DNA of 64,000 nucleotides from Eustoma russellianum (lineage: Eukaryota > Streptophyta > Magnoliopsida > Gentianales > Gentianaceae). A program made the position numbers and the translations under genes. The notes under the pieces were generated by a model that had not been told where the DNA came from, did no database searches, and was given only the letters and a program-made list of their open reading frames with translations. This document shows, piece after piece, positions 20,361 through 31,655 of this stretch. Positions within the stretch are counted from its first letter, which is position 1. The number at the start of each line of letters is the position of its first letter. The stretch lies in NCBI GenBank assembly GCA_036186865.1, contig AP025053.1:9386031-9450030 (forward strand), given 5' to 3'.

Positions 20361-22694
20361 ATGGCTCTAGATCCACGGTTGAAACATAGATTTAGGCAAT
20401 GATCTTAGAAATTAAGTTACGATTTCGCATGTAAGTCACGATCTTAGACATTAGAGACGATTTTGATTAAGAGTTGATCTTGGACATAAGCACAAATTTT
20501 AGTCATAAGCGTTGATTATATACTAAGCATGATTTTGGAAATAAGACGTGATCTTAGACTTAAGAAATAATAATACTAAAAGGGACCCTAGAAATAACTT
20601 ATGACCCTAGACTTAAGGGGAAGGTTGGTTAAGGCACAAGTATACCTAGGATATACCATACGACTTTACTTACTTGCCTTAGTTAAGTTTTGATCATATA
20701 ATTTGCACATTCCCTTGGCCGTAATTTTAGTAACCCTAAGTGAATATTATATAGTTAAATTACATAAAATTGCAATGTTAACAAGGATGCTTACCGCAGC
20801 CGCTGATTGATGCATAAATTTAGATGGGCCTGACAGTTACTAGGGCTATTTCCTCGTAGCAGCAGCATGAGACCTGGTACCATCAGGGTAACTGAAGCGG
20901 GTTCATCCCTCTACTTTGACAATAATGTCAAAACGCAACTAGGGCTAAGTTGAGATCGTAGCTACTAAGGAATGATTTATAATAGAACGATAGAAGCTAA
21001 GTAATTTTTATAAGCATTATGATCAGTAGAGTTTAGTGAAAGATATCGTACGAAGGAATATATAGTCTAGGGTAAAGATGTTGAAATTTAGAGTTATTAA
21101 ATAGGACGATGAGATTAGTCTCACTAGAGATTGATAGTTAGGAATAGGCCAGAATTAGCTATGATAAGTACATTGGAATGACGAATAGCCGCAAAATCTT
21201 TAGTTAATTCTTGATTCCTTAGAATATCTATTTACTTGGCTTAAATCTAGTAGGCTGAAATTGAAATAGGATAAGCATGAACAAGTAGTGGTTATTTTCA
21301 ACGTGGGATTTAACTAGGTTAAATTTAGCGGTTGAAATAACCAGGTAAACAAGTATGACAGATCTGTATGGCACGCGAAAGCATGGTAAATTAGAATACC
21401 TTAAGTCGATCAATATTTAGTGTGTCATGCTAGAATTGGACAATCTAAGTTAAAGCTTTTAGCATGAGTAGACGAACACTAGACTTATAAGAGATGGTAT
21501 ATAGGCGGATTTTGTTTTCATTTGACTGTAAGGATGACATAGAAAGATTATACGAAGTATTGGACTATAATTTTTATAGTAGCTAACTGTTTTCATATAA
21601 GCATGTACACAAAGATATATGCTACATTTTAAAGGGTTTTCAAAGATTTTGCCTCTAAGTATTTCAACTAGTCCATTTATTCATATAGTCTACTAACTTC
21701 ACAAGACTATACTTTCTTTCCGAATTTATATATCAACATACCGAAATTTCAACTACTCCGCCAACTCTGAAAATAGATATATTTTTTAATGTTGATATTT
21801 TTTTTCAAAGAGCGATATGTTAACATTTTTTTTATACAATATTTAAAATCTTTGTTTTTGGTTAGAACAGTTTTGGCAAAATAATTTCTATTTGTCGACT
21901 ATTGATGTTGCAAGCAATTTATACATAATTTCTGAAGTTATTAACCGCTTGCACTGAATTTACTTAATTTTGCGAAGCAAAAAGTAGTTTCAAAATATAC
22001 ATACTTCTTTTAGAACAAGAGAGATAGTGCATTCAAATCGTTTTATAAAACGCAATATTTTTGAGTTTCAACTATTTTAATATAATTTTATCGTGATGCT
22101 TTTGCGAAAAAGTTATGTCATTGTTTTTATAAGAGGTCACGTGAGACAACGCTTGCGACAACAATTATATAATACTTTGGTTCTTGTGTTTACAAAAACT
22201 AGAATGGATATTATTTTAAATAATTAAAGTTATATTCCAAATTATAGCTATGTAGGCTATGTTTTTATTTGAAAAAAAACACGTCCATATATATATATTT
22301 CGTATATTGGGCTATTGATAAAATGCCGAAGGAGTGAGGACATGATTATAGTGCTAGCTCGTAAGTATACTAGAATCGATTTTGAAGACATAGTTTTGTG
22401 TTGGGGGAGTGAAATGACTAACATATTGGAATACTTAATGGGTATTTAGTTGATTATCTATCTAATTAATGGATCGAATATGATTAGTTTTAAGAATTCC
22501 GAAATCGTGGCATACCATTATATAAGTTGAATGATACACGATTAAATGCTTGCAAGTGGAATAGAAGGCTTAATGACCTGAGAGTGAGGTTGATATGATG
22601 ATAATCGTTATATGTATTAGGTGAATAGATTAAGTAGAACTATACTAAGTTGTCAATTACCTATTGGGCAAGTTTGAATAACGAAACTTATCGT
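20361..22694 (+). other. Del-1 internal region without genes
   Basis: AT-rich. The first 250 bases contain loosely repeated GATCTTAGACATAAG-like units (20395-20620), also visible in weaker form after the PBS of Del-2 (56150-56260). No frame longer than about 60 codons and no gag, protease or reverse transcriptase motif on either strand. Either everything coding was deleted, or this is a large-retrotransposon-derivative type of element. Confidence 0.7.
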
Positions 22695-22707
22695 AAGGGG
22701 GGAGGTT
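22695..22707 (+). other. Del-1 polypurine tract
   Basis: AAGGGGGGAGGTT directly before the 3' LTR start TGTTATATCC (22708). It fixes the orientation as plus. Confidence 0.9.
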
Positions 22708-23030
22708 TGTTATATCCTGGGGTCAAAAGAAAAGGAAAAAGAATTATTATATGTATAATGTAATAAATGTTAGATAATAAACATTACCATGTAGTATTTG
22801 GATAGGAATAGGAAAATATAGGATATGAACTAATTAGGAGTTTACATTTAATACAATTTCCTAAACCTACTAGGAAACCTAATTACACTCATCTATATAT
22901 ATGCATATACCCTACCTTGCATAAGAGAAAACAAAAACAAAAAGAAACAAAACAGCAGCAGCTATAAAATATTTTGGCCTCCTCGGCCAGTATACCATCA
23001 ATTACCCCAGCTCACCACACATTCAAGGAG

Positions 23031-23996
23031 TGATGAGTCAAGAAATGCTCACCGGGTGGATCAGAGATGATCCTTGCTGTACGTCGTTAATCTCCCGTCT
23101 AAATCCGTCAATAGAATCTAAGAAGGAAGAGAAACATTAGAGGTCCCAGGACACTGCCCCGGAAAAACCCTCCGACGCTTAAGTCAGTTATGGGTGTTTT
23201 TAGTAGGAAATTTATGCTGGAATAAAGGTTTAGATGAACCTGTTATAAGATCTCAATGAGTGTTAGGCTCTTTTAAGGTTGGCCGAGATGGAGTTTTTAG
23301 AAGAAGGCTCCAGAAGTTGTTCCCAAAAATTCAGATCCTTTTCCCCGTCTGAAAAAGGGTATATTTATACACAAAATAGAGGAGGTCTGACCCTCTGCCC
23401 GATGATGGGATTGTGATATGTCTGAGATAGCTGTCTTGTCTGCTACAGGTGCGCAGTCTGATGGGACAAATGCCTGTGACCGCGGCTGTGCAAGTGGATG
23501 ACTCTGTGTCATGTAGGTCGGCCAGTAATGATGACCTTGTACTAAACCAGTCGATGTTTGACACCTGGAAAGTAATTCTGCAGAATTGTCCTAGCGGGTC
23601 CCATATGGCAGTTGATAATATCTTCTTTAGTCTTTGATACTCTGAGCAACAACCTTTATAAGAACAAGGCCGAGCTGAATATGCTTCCTTTTGTTTGCTG
23701 AGGTTGACTATAAGCGGTTGCTTTGACTAAGGCGTTGTCGAGCCGAGGTGCAATATGCCAAACTGCCCTTATAAGACAACTTCACTTCTAACCATTCTTG
23801 GTCATATTTGAGCAACTGCCGACCTGACTCAGGCATGCAGCCGAACTGACCAAATTTTAGCTAAAGATAGTAGTGGCCGAGACTGAAACTTTTTGGCCGA
23901 GGCTGACCATTCAAGTAGCCGACCTTGAACTACGTTGACCGTTTGACTAAATAATGATTTTGGTCTTTTCTGAGCAGATCAGATTTGGGCTCATCA
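23031..23996 (-). repeat. Tat-2 3' LTR (left)
   Basis: Pairs with 29425-30390; same length, close similarity by eye. Ends TGATGAGTCAAG / GGCTCATCA. Confidence 0.95.
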
Positions 23997-24010
23997 TTTG
24001 CCTCCAGATT
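23997..24010 (-). other. Tat-2 polypurine tract
   Basis: On the minus strand CTGGAGGCAAA abuts the 3' LTR, matching the tracts of Tat-1 and Tat-3. Confidence 0.8.
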
Positions 24011-24084
24011 AGTTTGGTCGAGCTGACCAGGACGGGCAGGCTAATCGTTTTTCAGAGCTTTTAATGCGCTGTCCTTTCAAGTAT

Positions 24085-24239
24085 AACGTGTCTACTTCTG
24101 ATTGGGTCGTACTGAGCATTTACTGTCTGCGTAGAGCATGAAGCGTCAGTTACGCACCTTCTTATATCCGCCGATCGCATGAACCGAGGACGAAACCATC
24201 GAGGTGTCTGTTGAGATGCCGAGATGATGCCTATAAATA
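24085..24239 (+). promoter_or_regulatory. Promoter-like region of the Tat-2 antisense gene
   Basis: AACGTGTCTA (24085-24094) followed by the TATA box TATAAATA (24232-24239), 178 bases before the ATG at 24417. The spacing from TATA to ATG is close to that in Tat-1. Confidence 0.65.
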
Positions 24240-24416
24240 GGGCTTTGCACGGTCTCTTGAACCTTTTATTTCTCCTGCCTTTTGCTCTTGCATCCAGTTA
24301 TCTTCTTCGGTGACTCTCACCGTACTTACACCGGCGACTTCAGTCTCCTTCCGTTCGTCTCTCTTCTTTTTCTTAGCAAAGCTTTACTTTAAGTCTCCTT
24401 TTCTTCATTTTTCATC

Positions 24417-26808
24417 ATGTCTGCTTCTCCTTCTCGTGATTCTCAGAACTTCTCCGAAGGCGCCTCTAACACCGGCGGTGGTGGAGGAAACTCTGATTTC
24501 CATCTCCATCTGGTAGGACGGTTTCTAATGATGACCGTCCTATAAGTAATCTATGCAGGACCATTGGTGACACTGCTCAGTCCAGCAGAGCCGTCATGGT
24601 GGTCGACTCCTCGCCCGAGCAAGCAGGGACTGCACCTGCTCCGGCATCTATAAATCCCCCAGTTCTGCAGAGGGCTCCACCCTATTCTTTTGTTCAAGAG
24701 TCCTTTTGCTCTCTGCCCGAGGCCGATCTGAACTGGATCTGCAAAATGTATAGGATTGACCGGGATCGGTTCGGCCCAGTTTTGCCTCTGCCGGATCAGA
24801 CTGCTTATGATCACCCAAGAAATATGAAGCAATCTAGGAAGAATAGTTTAAGTCGGGGTTCAACCTTCCCATTCCTGAACCCCTTATCCGAATTTATTCG
24901 TGCTTATGGTCTTAGAATTCCTCAAATTTAGCCAAATGGCTTGAAACTCATCCTTTGTTATCTTCTCTTTCTTAGAATAGCTGAGTCTCCCTTTAACACA
25001 AATGTTTTTAGAGCCCTTTTTTCTTGCCGAGCTTCGCATAGCTGGTATTATTTCAGCAAGCGATCTCCTGCCAGCGACTTCCATCTCGCTGTTAACATCC
25101 CTACCTTTACCAAGAATTGGAAAGGTAAGTTTTTCTATGTCAAGAAGGCTGAGCTGCCGAAGGGCAATATCTGGAAGTCTGGCAAGGCAGACAACCTGAG
25201 GCCGGTCCCAGACTACTGTGATGAAGCAGCCAGACTTCAGAGTTTGCCTATCATAATTGACTGGCAGAAAGTGGATTACGACATTTTAATGGCGCCTGAC
25301 CTGAGCCATTTTGCAGTACGTCAGAACTATCTGCCCATTTCTCCAGATAACTTGATCATTGTCTGAGGCGGTCTTGATACACTTTAAATTCCGTACTTTT
25401 TCTAACTTTCAGTTGATAACTGTTTTACTCTTGATGCAGGCTCAATGGCTTCTGGCAATACCGACCATGCTAGTAGAATGGCAGAGGCGGCGGCCAGGAA
25501 AAAAGCTCGTAAAGCCAGACGAGTTGCAGTACTTTTTGCTGGGGGAACATCTGCGCCAGCTCTGCCCCCACCTGAGATCATATCTATGGCCGAACCCAGA
25601 TCTGAGCCGGCTAGGAATGAGCCTGTCGGAATGGCTGAACCTTAAACAGGTACTTCATTTCTTTTTTTTAAATTTCATCTTCTGCAGTATTGAAAATTCC
25701 AATACTTAACTTTCTTTGATGCACTTATTTGCAGCTCCGCCAATTGTGGAGATTCTAGATTAAGAGGCCGAGGTTCATTCTCCAACTTGAGCCTCGGCAG
25801 AACCTGAATCACCAACTGAAGTTGATGAGGGCTCCAGTCTTCGCCGCCGGAAGAGGAAAAGGGGAGAAGGATCCTCTCAGATTCCGGACCCTGGGCCCTC
25901 CAGACTTCATGAGGTAATCTTACCTCAGTCAACCGAGGTGCCTCCACCTCAACCTTCTGAAGCACCAAGGTTAATTCTTGGAGAATTCTCCACTGAAGAC
26001 TCTGTTATGGAACTTCCCACTGCTAGACTTCTCAATCAAATGATGGTCCTGCCTTCAGATCATGAAAGGTTCAGGGCCCCGTCATGGGAAGTGCTGCTCA
26101 ATGCCTTCCACATAAACATGGCCTTGGTGAGTACCTCTTCTTTGAATATTTGTATTGCGTGATAACACTTAAAAAAAATTTCTAACTTTGTTGCTTTGGC
26201 ATATCCGAGCTCAATAGATTGAGATCTGTGAGCGGGCCAACAATTCAATGAAGAGCTCCAGACCAGAATGAAGGAGCTTGAAGACTCCAACCAGTTGCGA
26301 GCCGAATAAGCCAGAAGAATAACTGCTCTTGAGGCCGAGGTCAACAATCTCCAAAAAGAAAAGAAGAGGTTGATCTGATGTTAGCCACTGCCAACTCCAG
26401 GGTGGATGAGTTGGAACACCAAGTGGCCAACATAGAATTTTCCTTCAACCAATCTTCCACCGAGATTGAGACTCTGAAAAAGGAGCAGGCCAAACTGCTG
26501 CAGCAGAAAGAAACCTTTGAAGAATAAAACTGAGTCACTTGCCCCACCAATTGGCTGAAGGTGAGGCTAAAGCAGTTGCAGACTTCAGAAGGTCCCAACT
26601 TTTTGAAGAAAATATGATATTACTGGAGAGCTCGGCTATGGAGGTCGGCCAAGCAAAGGCCATTGACGTCTGCTCAGAGATTCATCCAGAGTTAAACAAG
26701 GAAGATCCTCGTCTGGCTGAACTTTACAATTCAACTACTGCCTAAGAATTCAATACTCAGTTCCAGCAATTCTTGGGGGGAGCCGACTTGAGAGAAGACG
26801 AATACTAG
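24417..26808 (+). pseudogene. Tat-2 antisense extra gene
   Basis: Same gene as 5072-7447. Starts MSASPSRDSQN. The PF04195-like region reads LPEADLNWICKMYRIDRDRF, LRIPQI-stop-PNGLK, then an open stretch with WYYFSKRS, WKGKFFYVKKAELPKGN and IIDWQKVD (24941-25366). Intron acceptors match those of Tat-1 (TTGATGCAG near 25439; TTTGCAG near 25733), with a donor GGTACTTC near 25650. The C-terminal coiled coil is broken by frameshifts near 26370-26520 but ends with ENMILLESSAMEVGQ. Damage: an early frameshift near 24500, a TAG near 24930 and a TAA near 25644. Where Tat-1 has a nonsense TGA, this copy has Trp. Confidence 0.75.
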
Positions 26809-27229
26809 TCTTAGGATCTTTCTCTGTAACATTGCTGAGCAGACATTAATGTATTCTGTACTTGATCTTTTATCAATGGAAAAATTTTCTAAGCCTTTCA
26901 ACTTGTAGCTTTTCTTTCTGTTCTGCTCTTCTTTTTCAGAATTTCTACTAATTTTTCCAACTTATTGTGGTCGAGACTCAACGTCGGCCTTGGCAAACTT
27001 GTAACTTGTAATCAGTTTAATTGGAAATAAACTAAGTTACCAAGCTTTAAAATGTATAGAATAAACCTGTTATTCTGCCAAGCTGAGTTAAGAGTTGGCT
27101 AAGAATGAATCTTGCTTAAGATAATAATCTTGCACTGCTTTAGCTGAGATTCAAGCTGATTAATGCTTAGTAATTATCTATCTTTAGTCCGACCTAGCCG
27201 AAGCATTTAGGCTGAGATAAGATCTTTCG
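26809..27229. other. Tat-2 spacer after the extra gene
   Basis: No gene. It contains AATAAA-like signals (near 27025 and 27060) that could end the antisense transcript; the text around AATAAACTAAGTTA resembles Tat-1 near 7640. Confidence 0.5.
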
Positions 27230-27712
27230 GCCCAGGTTTCCCTTGTAGCAGCCGAGATGGTATGACAGCAATTTTTTGAACTGAAATTTCGTAGGACCGA
27301 TCTGGACTCCAGGGTCTGCCCTGCCGAACACTTCTTGGAATCTTCCAAGCGTTGACTGATGAGTCATTTACTCTTATAGAACCGATCTGGACTCCAGGTC
27401 TGCCCTCAAATATTTGGCCCAGGTTTCCCTTGTAACGGCCGAGATGTTTCTGTTCAGCAATTCCAAACTGAACTTTCGCAGAGCCAATCTGGACTACAGG
27501 ATCTGCTCTGCCTTACATTTCTTGGATTCCTCCAAGTGTTGACTGATGAGTCATTTACTCTTATAGGACCGATCTGGACTCCAGGGTCTGCCCTAAAATA
27601 TATGGCTCAGGTTTCCCTTGTAACGGCCGGGACGATTTTGTTCAGCCATTCTTTGAGCTGAACAATTTTGAGAAGACTGATCTGGACTCCAGGATCCGTC
27701 TTGCTGAAGTGT
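27230..27712. repeat. About 186-bp tandem repeat in Tat-2
   Basis: AGGTTTCCCTTGTA recurs near 27238, 27421 and 27610, giving about two and a half units. Each unit also holds GATCTGGACTCCAGG and TGACTGATGAGTCATTTACTC. It sits where Tat-1 has its 45-bp array, but the sequence is unrelated. Confidence 0.85.
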
Positions 27713-28538
27713 GACACTTGTCACATTCAAGATTCCTTTAAGATAATTAGATAGCAAATAGTTAAGCCCCCAACATGGGAGGACATTTTGTCTGAGCTGA
27801 AACCTTGCCAAGCCAAAGTGCTAAGGTCTGAGGAGAATTAAGGTAAAAACCTCTTACAAGCCTTAAGACCAAGGTCCCTCATAGGGTGAACATGCACGCC
27901 GAAGTGGACCCCTGATAAGCCTTAAGGCTGGGGCGAACCTTTGCCGTGGTTGGAAGGATACCATATCATTTCCTTTATCTGGTGAATCATAAGAGAGAAG
28001 TCACTGAGATGGAAAGCTTGCGTCCTGAGCCCCTTTATGATCCATAAGGTAGAGATCGGCTAAGCGCGAATCATGTCGGGCCCCAATTCTGTTACAACTC
28101 ATAAAGGGAACGTCAGGTAAGCACAGAACTTTCTTACACCTGGATGAAACCCTCAGTATGATCCATAAAATGAAATGATAGTAGTCATGCCCCCAAACCA
28201 GGCCAAATATCTTAGAATTTCAGGCCAAGCTGACTCCAGTATGATGATTGACACACCGATATCCTATGGGCGAACTGATCTGGACCGAATAGAAGAATGT
28301 GCCGAGCTGAGCCGATTGAAGAATTTGATTAAGATAATGGGTACTTGTCCCCTTTTTTGATAAAAAGCACTGCTTAATATATGGACAACTCCTTTGCAAA
28401 TAGCAAATTTGTAATAAACATTGAAAATGTATTTAAAGCACATTTATGCACATGAGGATTTTGAATACACACTAGAAAGGTGAAACATGATTCTTTTGAG
28501 GGCTTATGCTTTTAGATCAGCTGTATACTTTCTGAGAC
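27713..28538. other. Tat-2 spacer between repeat and gag
   Basis: No gene or pol motif on either strand. It includes loosely repeated CTTAAG and TGATCCATAA phrases (27840-28160). This is where pol would stand in a full element. Confidence 0.5.
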
Positions 28539-29327
28539 TCACAATCTTTGCCCATCCGAATCTGAATCCTCATCTCTCGGTGACCTATGCTGATGCCGAG
28601 GTCGGCAACTTTCATCTGGAGGAGGTCGGCTAAAGTCCAGCATGTTGTGCAGCCTTGACCTCGGATTGTAAAACCATTGTAGAGGGCCGAGCTCTATCAG
28701 ACGCCCAATCGCCTGGGTGAGCTGCTTGCAATCTTTTGTATCATGCCCAATATCATGATGATGAAGGCAGTACAGTTGATGATTCCTTTTGTGGATTGGT
28801 CCTGTTAAGGGTTGAGACTCTCTTGCTAGACTTTTCTTCCTTATGTAGGAGAGAATATGAGCCTTTGAAGCTAGCAGAGAATTTGTTTCTTTTCCTTGGC
28901 CTTCCAACCGAATCTTGACAGAGCGCCTCTCTTGCAGCAGAGCTCGTCCTTTCTGCTGATGACTAGACCTTTTTCCTGAGCGTCTAGCCTCAGTCATGAA
29001 TCCACTCTGAGGCCCAGTATGATATTCTGGCCGAGTTGGAGAATATTCTAGAAGTTCCTTTCGTGGAGGATAATTACTGGGAAGGAACCCGATGGGTCCC
29101 GCCACGGAAGCTTTTCCCTTCATCTCTTTCACCACAGCTTGGAATACTTTAGGATTTTGAGCCACATAACGTATGGCCCGCATATGCTCCTCATATGTGA
29201 AGGCAGCAGTAGGAGTTGAAGAATTTTCTGGCCTCAGGGAACACTATTCCGTTTGTTGTGGAAGAGGTTGTTGACGTCTTCTAGGTGTCATAGATCGCTT
29301 GGACCCTTTCTCATCTTTTTTATCCAT
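28539..29327 (-). pseudogene. Tat-2 gag with the central capsid domain deleted
   Basis: Starts MDKKDEKGSKR at 29327 and has a stop near 29244. The conserved N-terminal part IRYVAQNPKVFQAVV aligns with IRYVAENMDVFEAVV of Tat-3. It then passes straight from GFMTEARR to the C-terminal motif CLHHHDIGHDTKDC and FYNPRSRLHNMLDF. The block with DPTDHLFQFQ and GKARRWFQEL found in Tat-1 and Tat-3 is missing. This gag could not build a normal particle. Confidence 0.85.
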
Positions 29328-29405
29328 CCTTCCAACGATGGGATGGTAGAATAAATGCCAAGAAAGCCCTTGAAAGGCTATTTTTAAGGAATACGAAGGT
29401 TCAAG

Positions 29406-29424
29406 CCCTCCTTCTAGCGCCAAA
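29406..29424 (-). other. Tat-2 primer binding site
   Basis: Minus strand TTTGGCGCTAGAAGGAGGG directly inside the 5' LTR. Confidence 0.8.
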
Positions 29425-30390
29425 TGATGGGTCAAGAAATGCTCACCAGGTGGATCAGAGATGATCCTTGCTGTACGTCGTTAATCTCCCGTCTAAATCC
29501 GTCAATGGAACTTGAGAAGGAAGAGAAACGTTAGAGGTCCCAGGGCGCTGCCCCAGGAAAACCCTTAGACGCTTAAGTCAGTTATGGGTGTTTTTATAGA
29601 CAATTTATGCTGGAATAAAGGTTTAGATGAAACTTGTTATAAGATCTCAATGAGTGTTAGGCTCTTTTAAGGTTGGCCAAGATGGAGTTTTTAGAAGAAG
29701 GCTCCAGAAGTTGTTCCCAAAAATTCGGATCTTTTTCCCCGTCTGAAAAGGGGTATATTTATACACAAAATGGAGGAGGACTGACCCTCTGACCGATGAT
29801 GAGATTGTAACATGTCTGAGATAGTTGTCTTGTCTACAGCAGGTGTGCATTCTGATAGGACAAATGCCTATTACTGCGGCTATGCAAGTGGCTGAATCTA
29901 TGTCATGTAGGTCGGCCTGTAATGATGACCTTGTACCAAACCAGTCGATGCTTGACACCTGGAAAGTAATTCTGCAGAATTGTCTTGGCGGGTCCCATAT
30001 GGCAGTTGATAATATCTTCTTTGGTCTTATCCGAGATACTTTGAGCAACAACCTTTATAGGAACAAGGCCGAGCTGAATATGCTTCCTTTTATTTGCTGA
30101 GGTTGACTATAAGCGGTTGCTTTGACTAAGGCGTTGCCGAGGTGCAATATGTCAAACTGCCCTTATAAGACAACTTCACTTCTAACCATTCTTGGTCATA
30201 TTTGAGCAAGTGCCGACCTGACTCAGGCATGCAGCCGAACTGACCAAGTTTTAGTTGAAGATAGTAGTGGCCGAGACTGAAGCTTTCTGGCCGAGGCTGA
30301 CCAGTCAAGTAGCCGACCTTGAACTACGTTGACCGTTTGACTAAATAATGATTTTGGTCTTTTATGAGCAGGTCAGATTTTGGCTCATCA
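29425..30390 (-). repeat. Tat-2 5' LTR (right)
   Basis: 966 bp, begins TGATGGGTCAAG, ends TGGCTCATCA. Followed by AGGAG. Confidence 0.95.
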
Positions 30391-30440
30391 AGGAGGGAGT
30401 AGCCAAAGTCTTTATATATGTGTATGTATGTATATGTGTG

Positions 30441-30483
<43 letters not shown>

Positions 30484-30675
30484 CATACATATACCTCCTA
30501 AACTGTACCTATATTAATGTAGTTTTTGGCCAGCATTACTACATAAACAAGACCATTCGGCCAGCCTTATGTTGGGTGAAGAAAAAGAGAATTTTGCCTG
30601 AGAAAGCCCGAATCGACAATGGTATAGTAATTACAGATCATGTAAGTATTACACTTTCAACAGGAACAAGATTAT

Positions 30676-31635
30676 TTGTGTTGTTTTGCCCGACGTAGTT
30701 GGATGATCGCAGGAAAGTATATGCGAGTCACAAAGTGGACCCCTACGTATGACCCCACCGTTGATGTTCCAATAGTACCAGTTTGGGTGTCCTTCCCAGG
30801 CCTCCCATTGCATTATCATCAGAAATCTGCGTTAATGCAGATAGGCAAGATGCTGGGCGATCCAATGAAATTAGACACGGCAACAGCAGAAGCCATAAGA
30901 CCATCAGTTGCACGTCTATGTATTGAAATTGATGTTTCAAAAGAACTACCCAGCAGAGTTTTTATTCAAGCATTGAACAGGGTGGTGCAGCAACAGGTTA
31001 TATATGAAGATTTACCCTCCTACTGTTCGAAATGCTTCAGGCTGGGACATAAAGTTGCGGACTGCAAACAGAATAATGAAGGAAAAATCGTTGAACTTCC
31101 GCCTGCTAAGGAAACTCAATCGCAGGCTAAAGATTATATACAAAAATCAAAAGACACTGCAAAGGAGCAACGATGGACACCGAAAAAAACACTGGTTTCG
31201 AATCCACAGCAGAACAAGGAGACTAATGCACTGTCAGCTTCTCCAGACTTCACAGCACCATGTATGGTCTCATATGTTCAAGATCTTGCAAGATTACAGG
31301 GAGTGGATGATAGTTTTATGGCAGATATCTCCCATCCAACCAACTTGTTTTCAATCTCAGATAGTGAAGTCGCTCCGGAAGTATATGAATCGCATCAACC
31401 TGTAACCATTGATCCTACGCCTAAAGAAATTGTTACAGAAATTCTTACTGATATCATGCAGGCTGTTACCTTTACTGATCACAGCCCAACTGAGGATGTT
31501 CACCCAGCAACTCCCACAGCAAATCCTATAGACGACCCGTTTCAAGTTCCTCCTCGGCTTCTTCGTCGTCATCGTCGTAATTTTGAGCCCTCTTCACCAC
31601 CACACACAAGATCAAGGGCGGCTATCTCCAACTAA
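30676..31635 (+). pseudogene. LINE-3 ORF1 (5'-truncated): DUF4283 tail and CCHC knuckle
   Basis: ORF1 of plant LINEs encodes an RNA-binding protein. Visible parts: the end of a DUF4283-type domain (SWMIAGKYMRVTKWTPTYDP, then VPVWVSFPGLPLHYH), IDVSKELPSRVF, and a zinc knuckle CSKCFRLGHKVADC. A long, low-complexity Pro/Thr-rich tail ends in RRHRRNFEPSSPP. The N-terminal start of the domain is missing, so this is truncated, though the remaining frame is open. The stop at 31633-31635 is followed by ORF2 at 31656. Confidence 0.85.
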
Positions 31636-31655
31636 TTTGACTGTTTATCAACTCA

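Larger units (their letters stand above)
23031..30390 (-). mobile_element. Tat-2: non-autonomous Tat element without pol
   Basis: 7360 bp with two 966-bp LTRs (23031-23996 and 29425-30390) that begin TGATG and end CATCA, and a perfect duplication AGGAG (23026-23030, 30391-30395). By PBS, PPT and gag it points to the minus strand. It keeps only the ends of gag and, antisense, the extra gene. No protease, reverse transcriptase, RNase H or integrase remains. The equal LTR lengths and intact duplication suggest it was copied in this deleted form rather than decaying after insertion. Confidence 0.93.
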
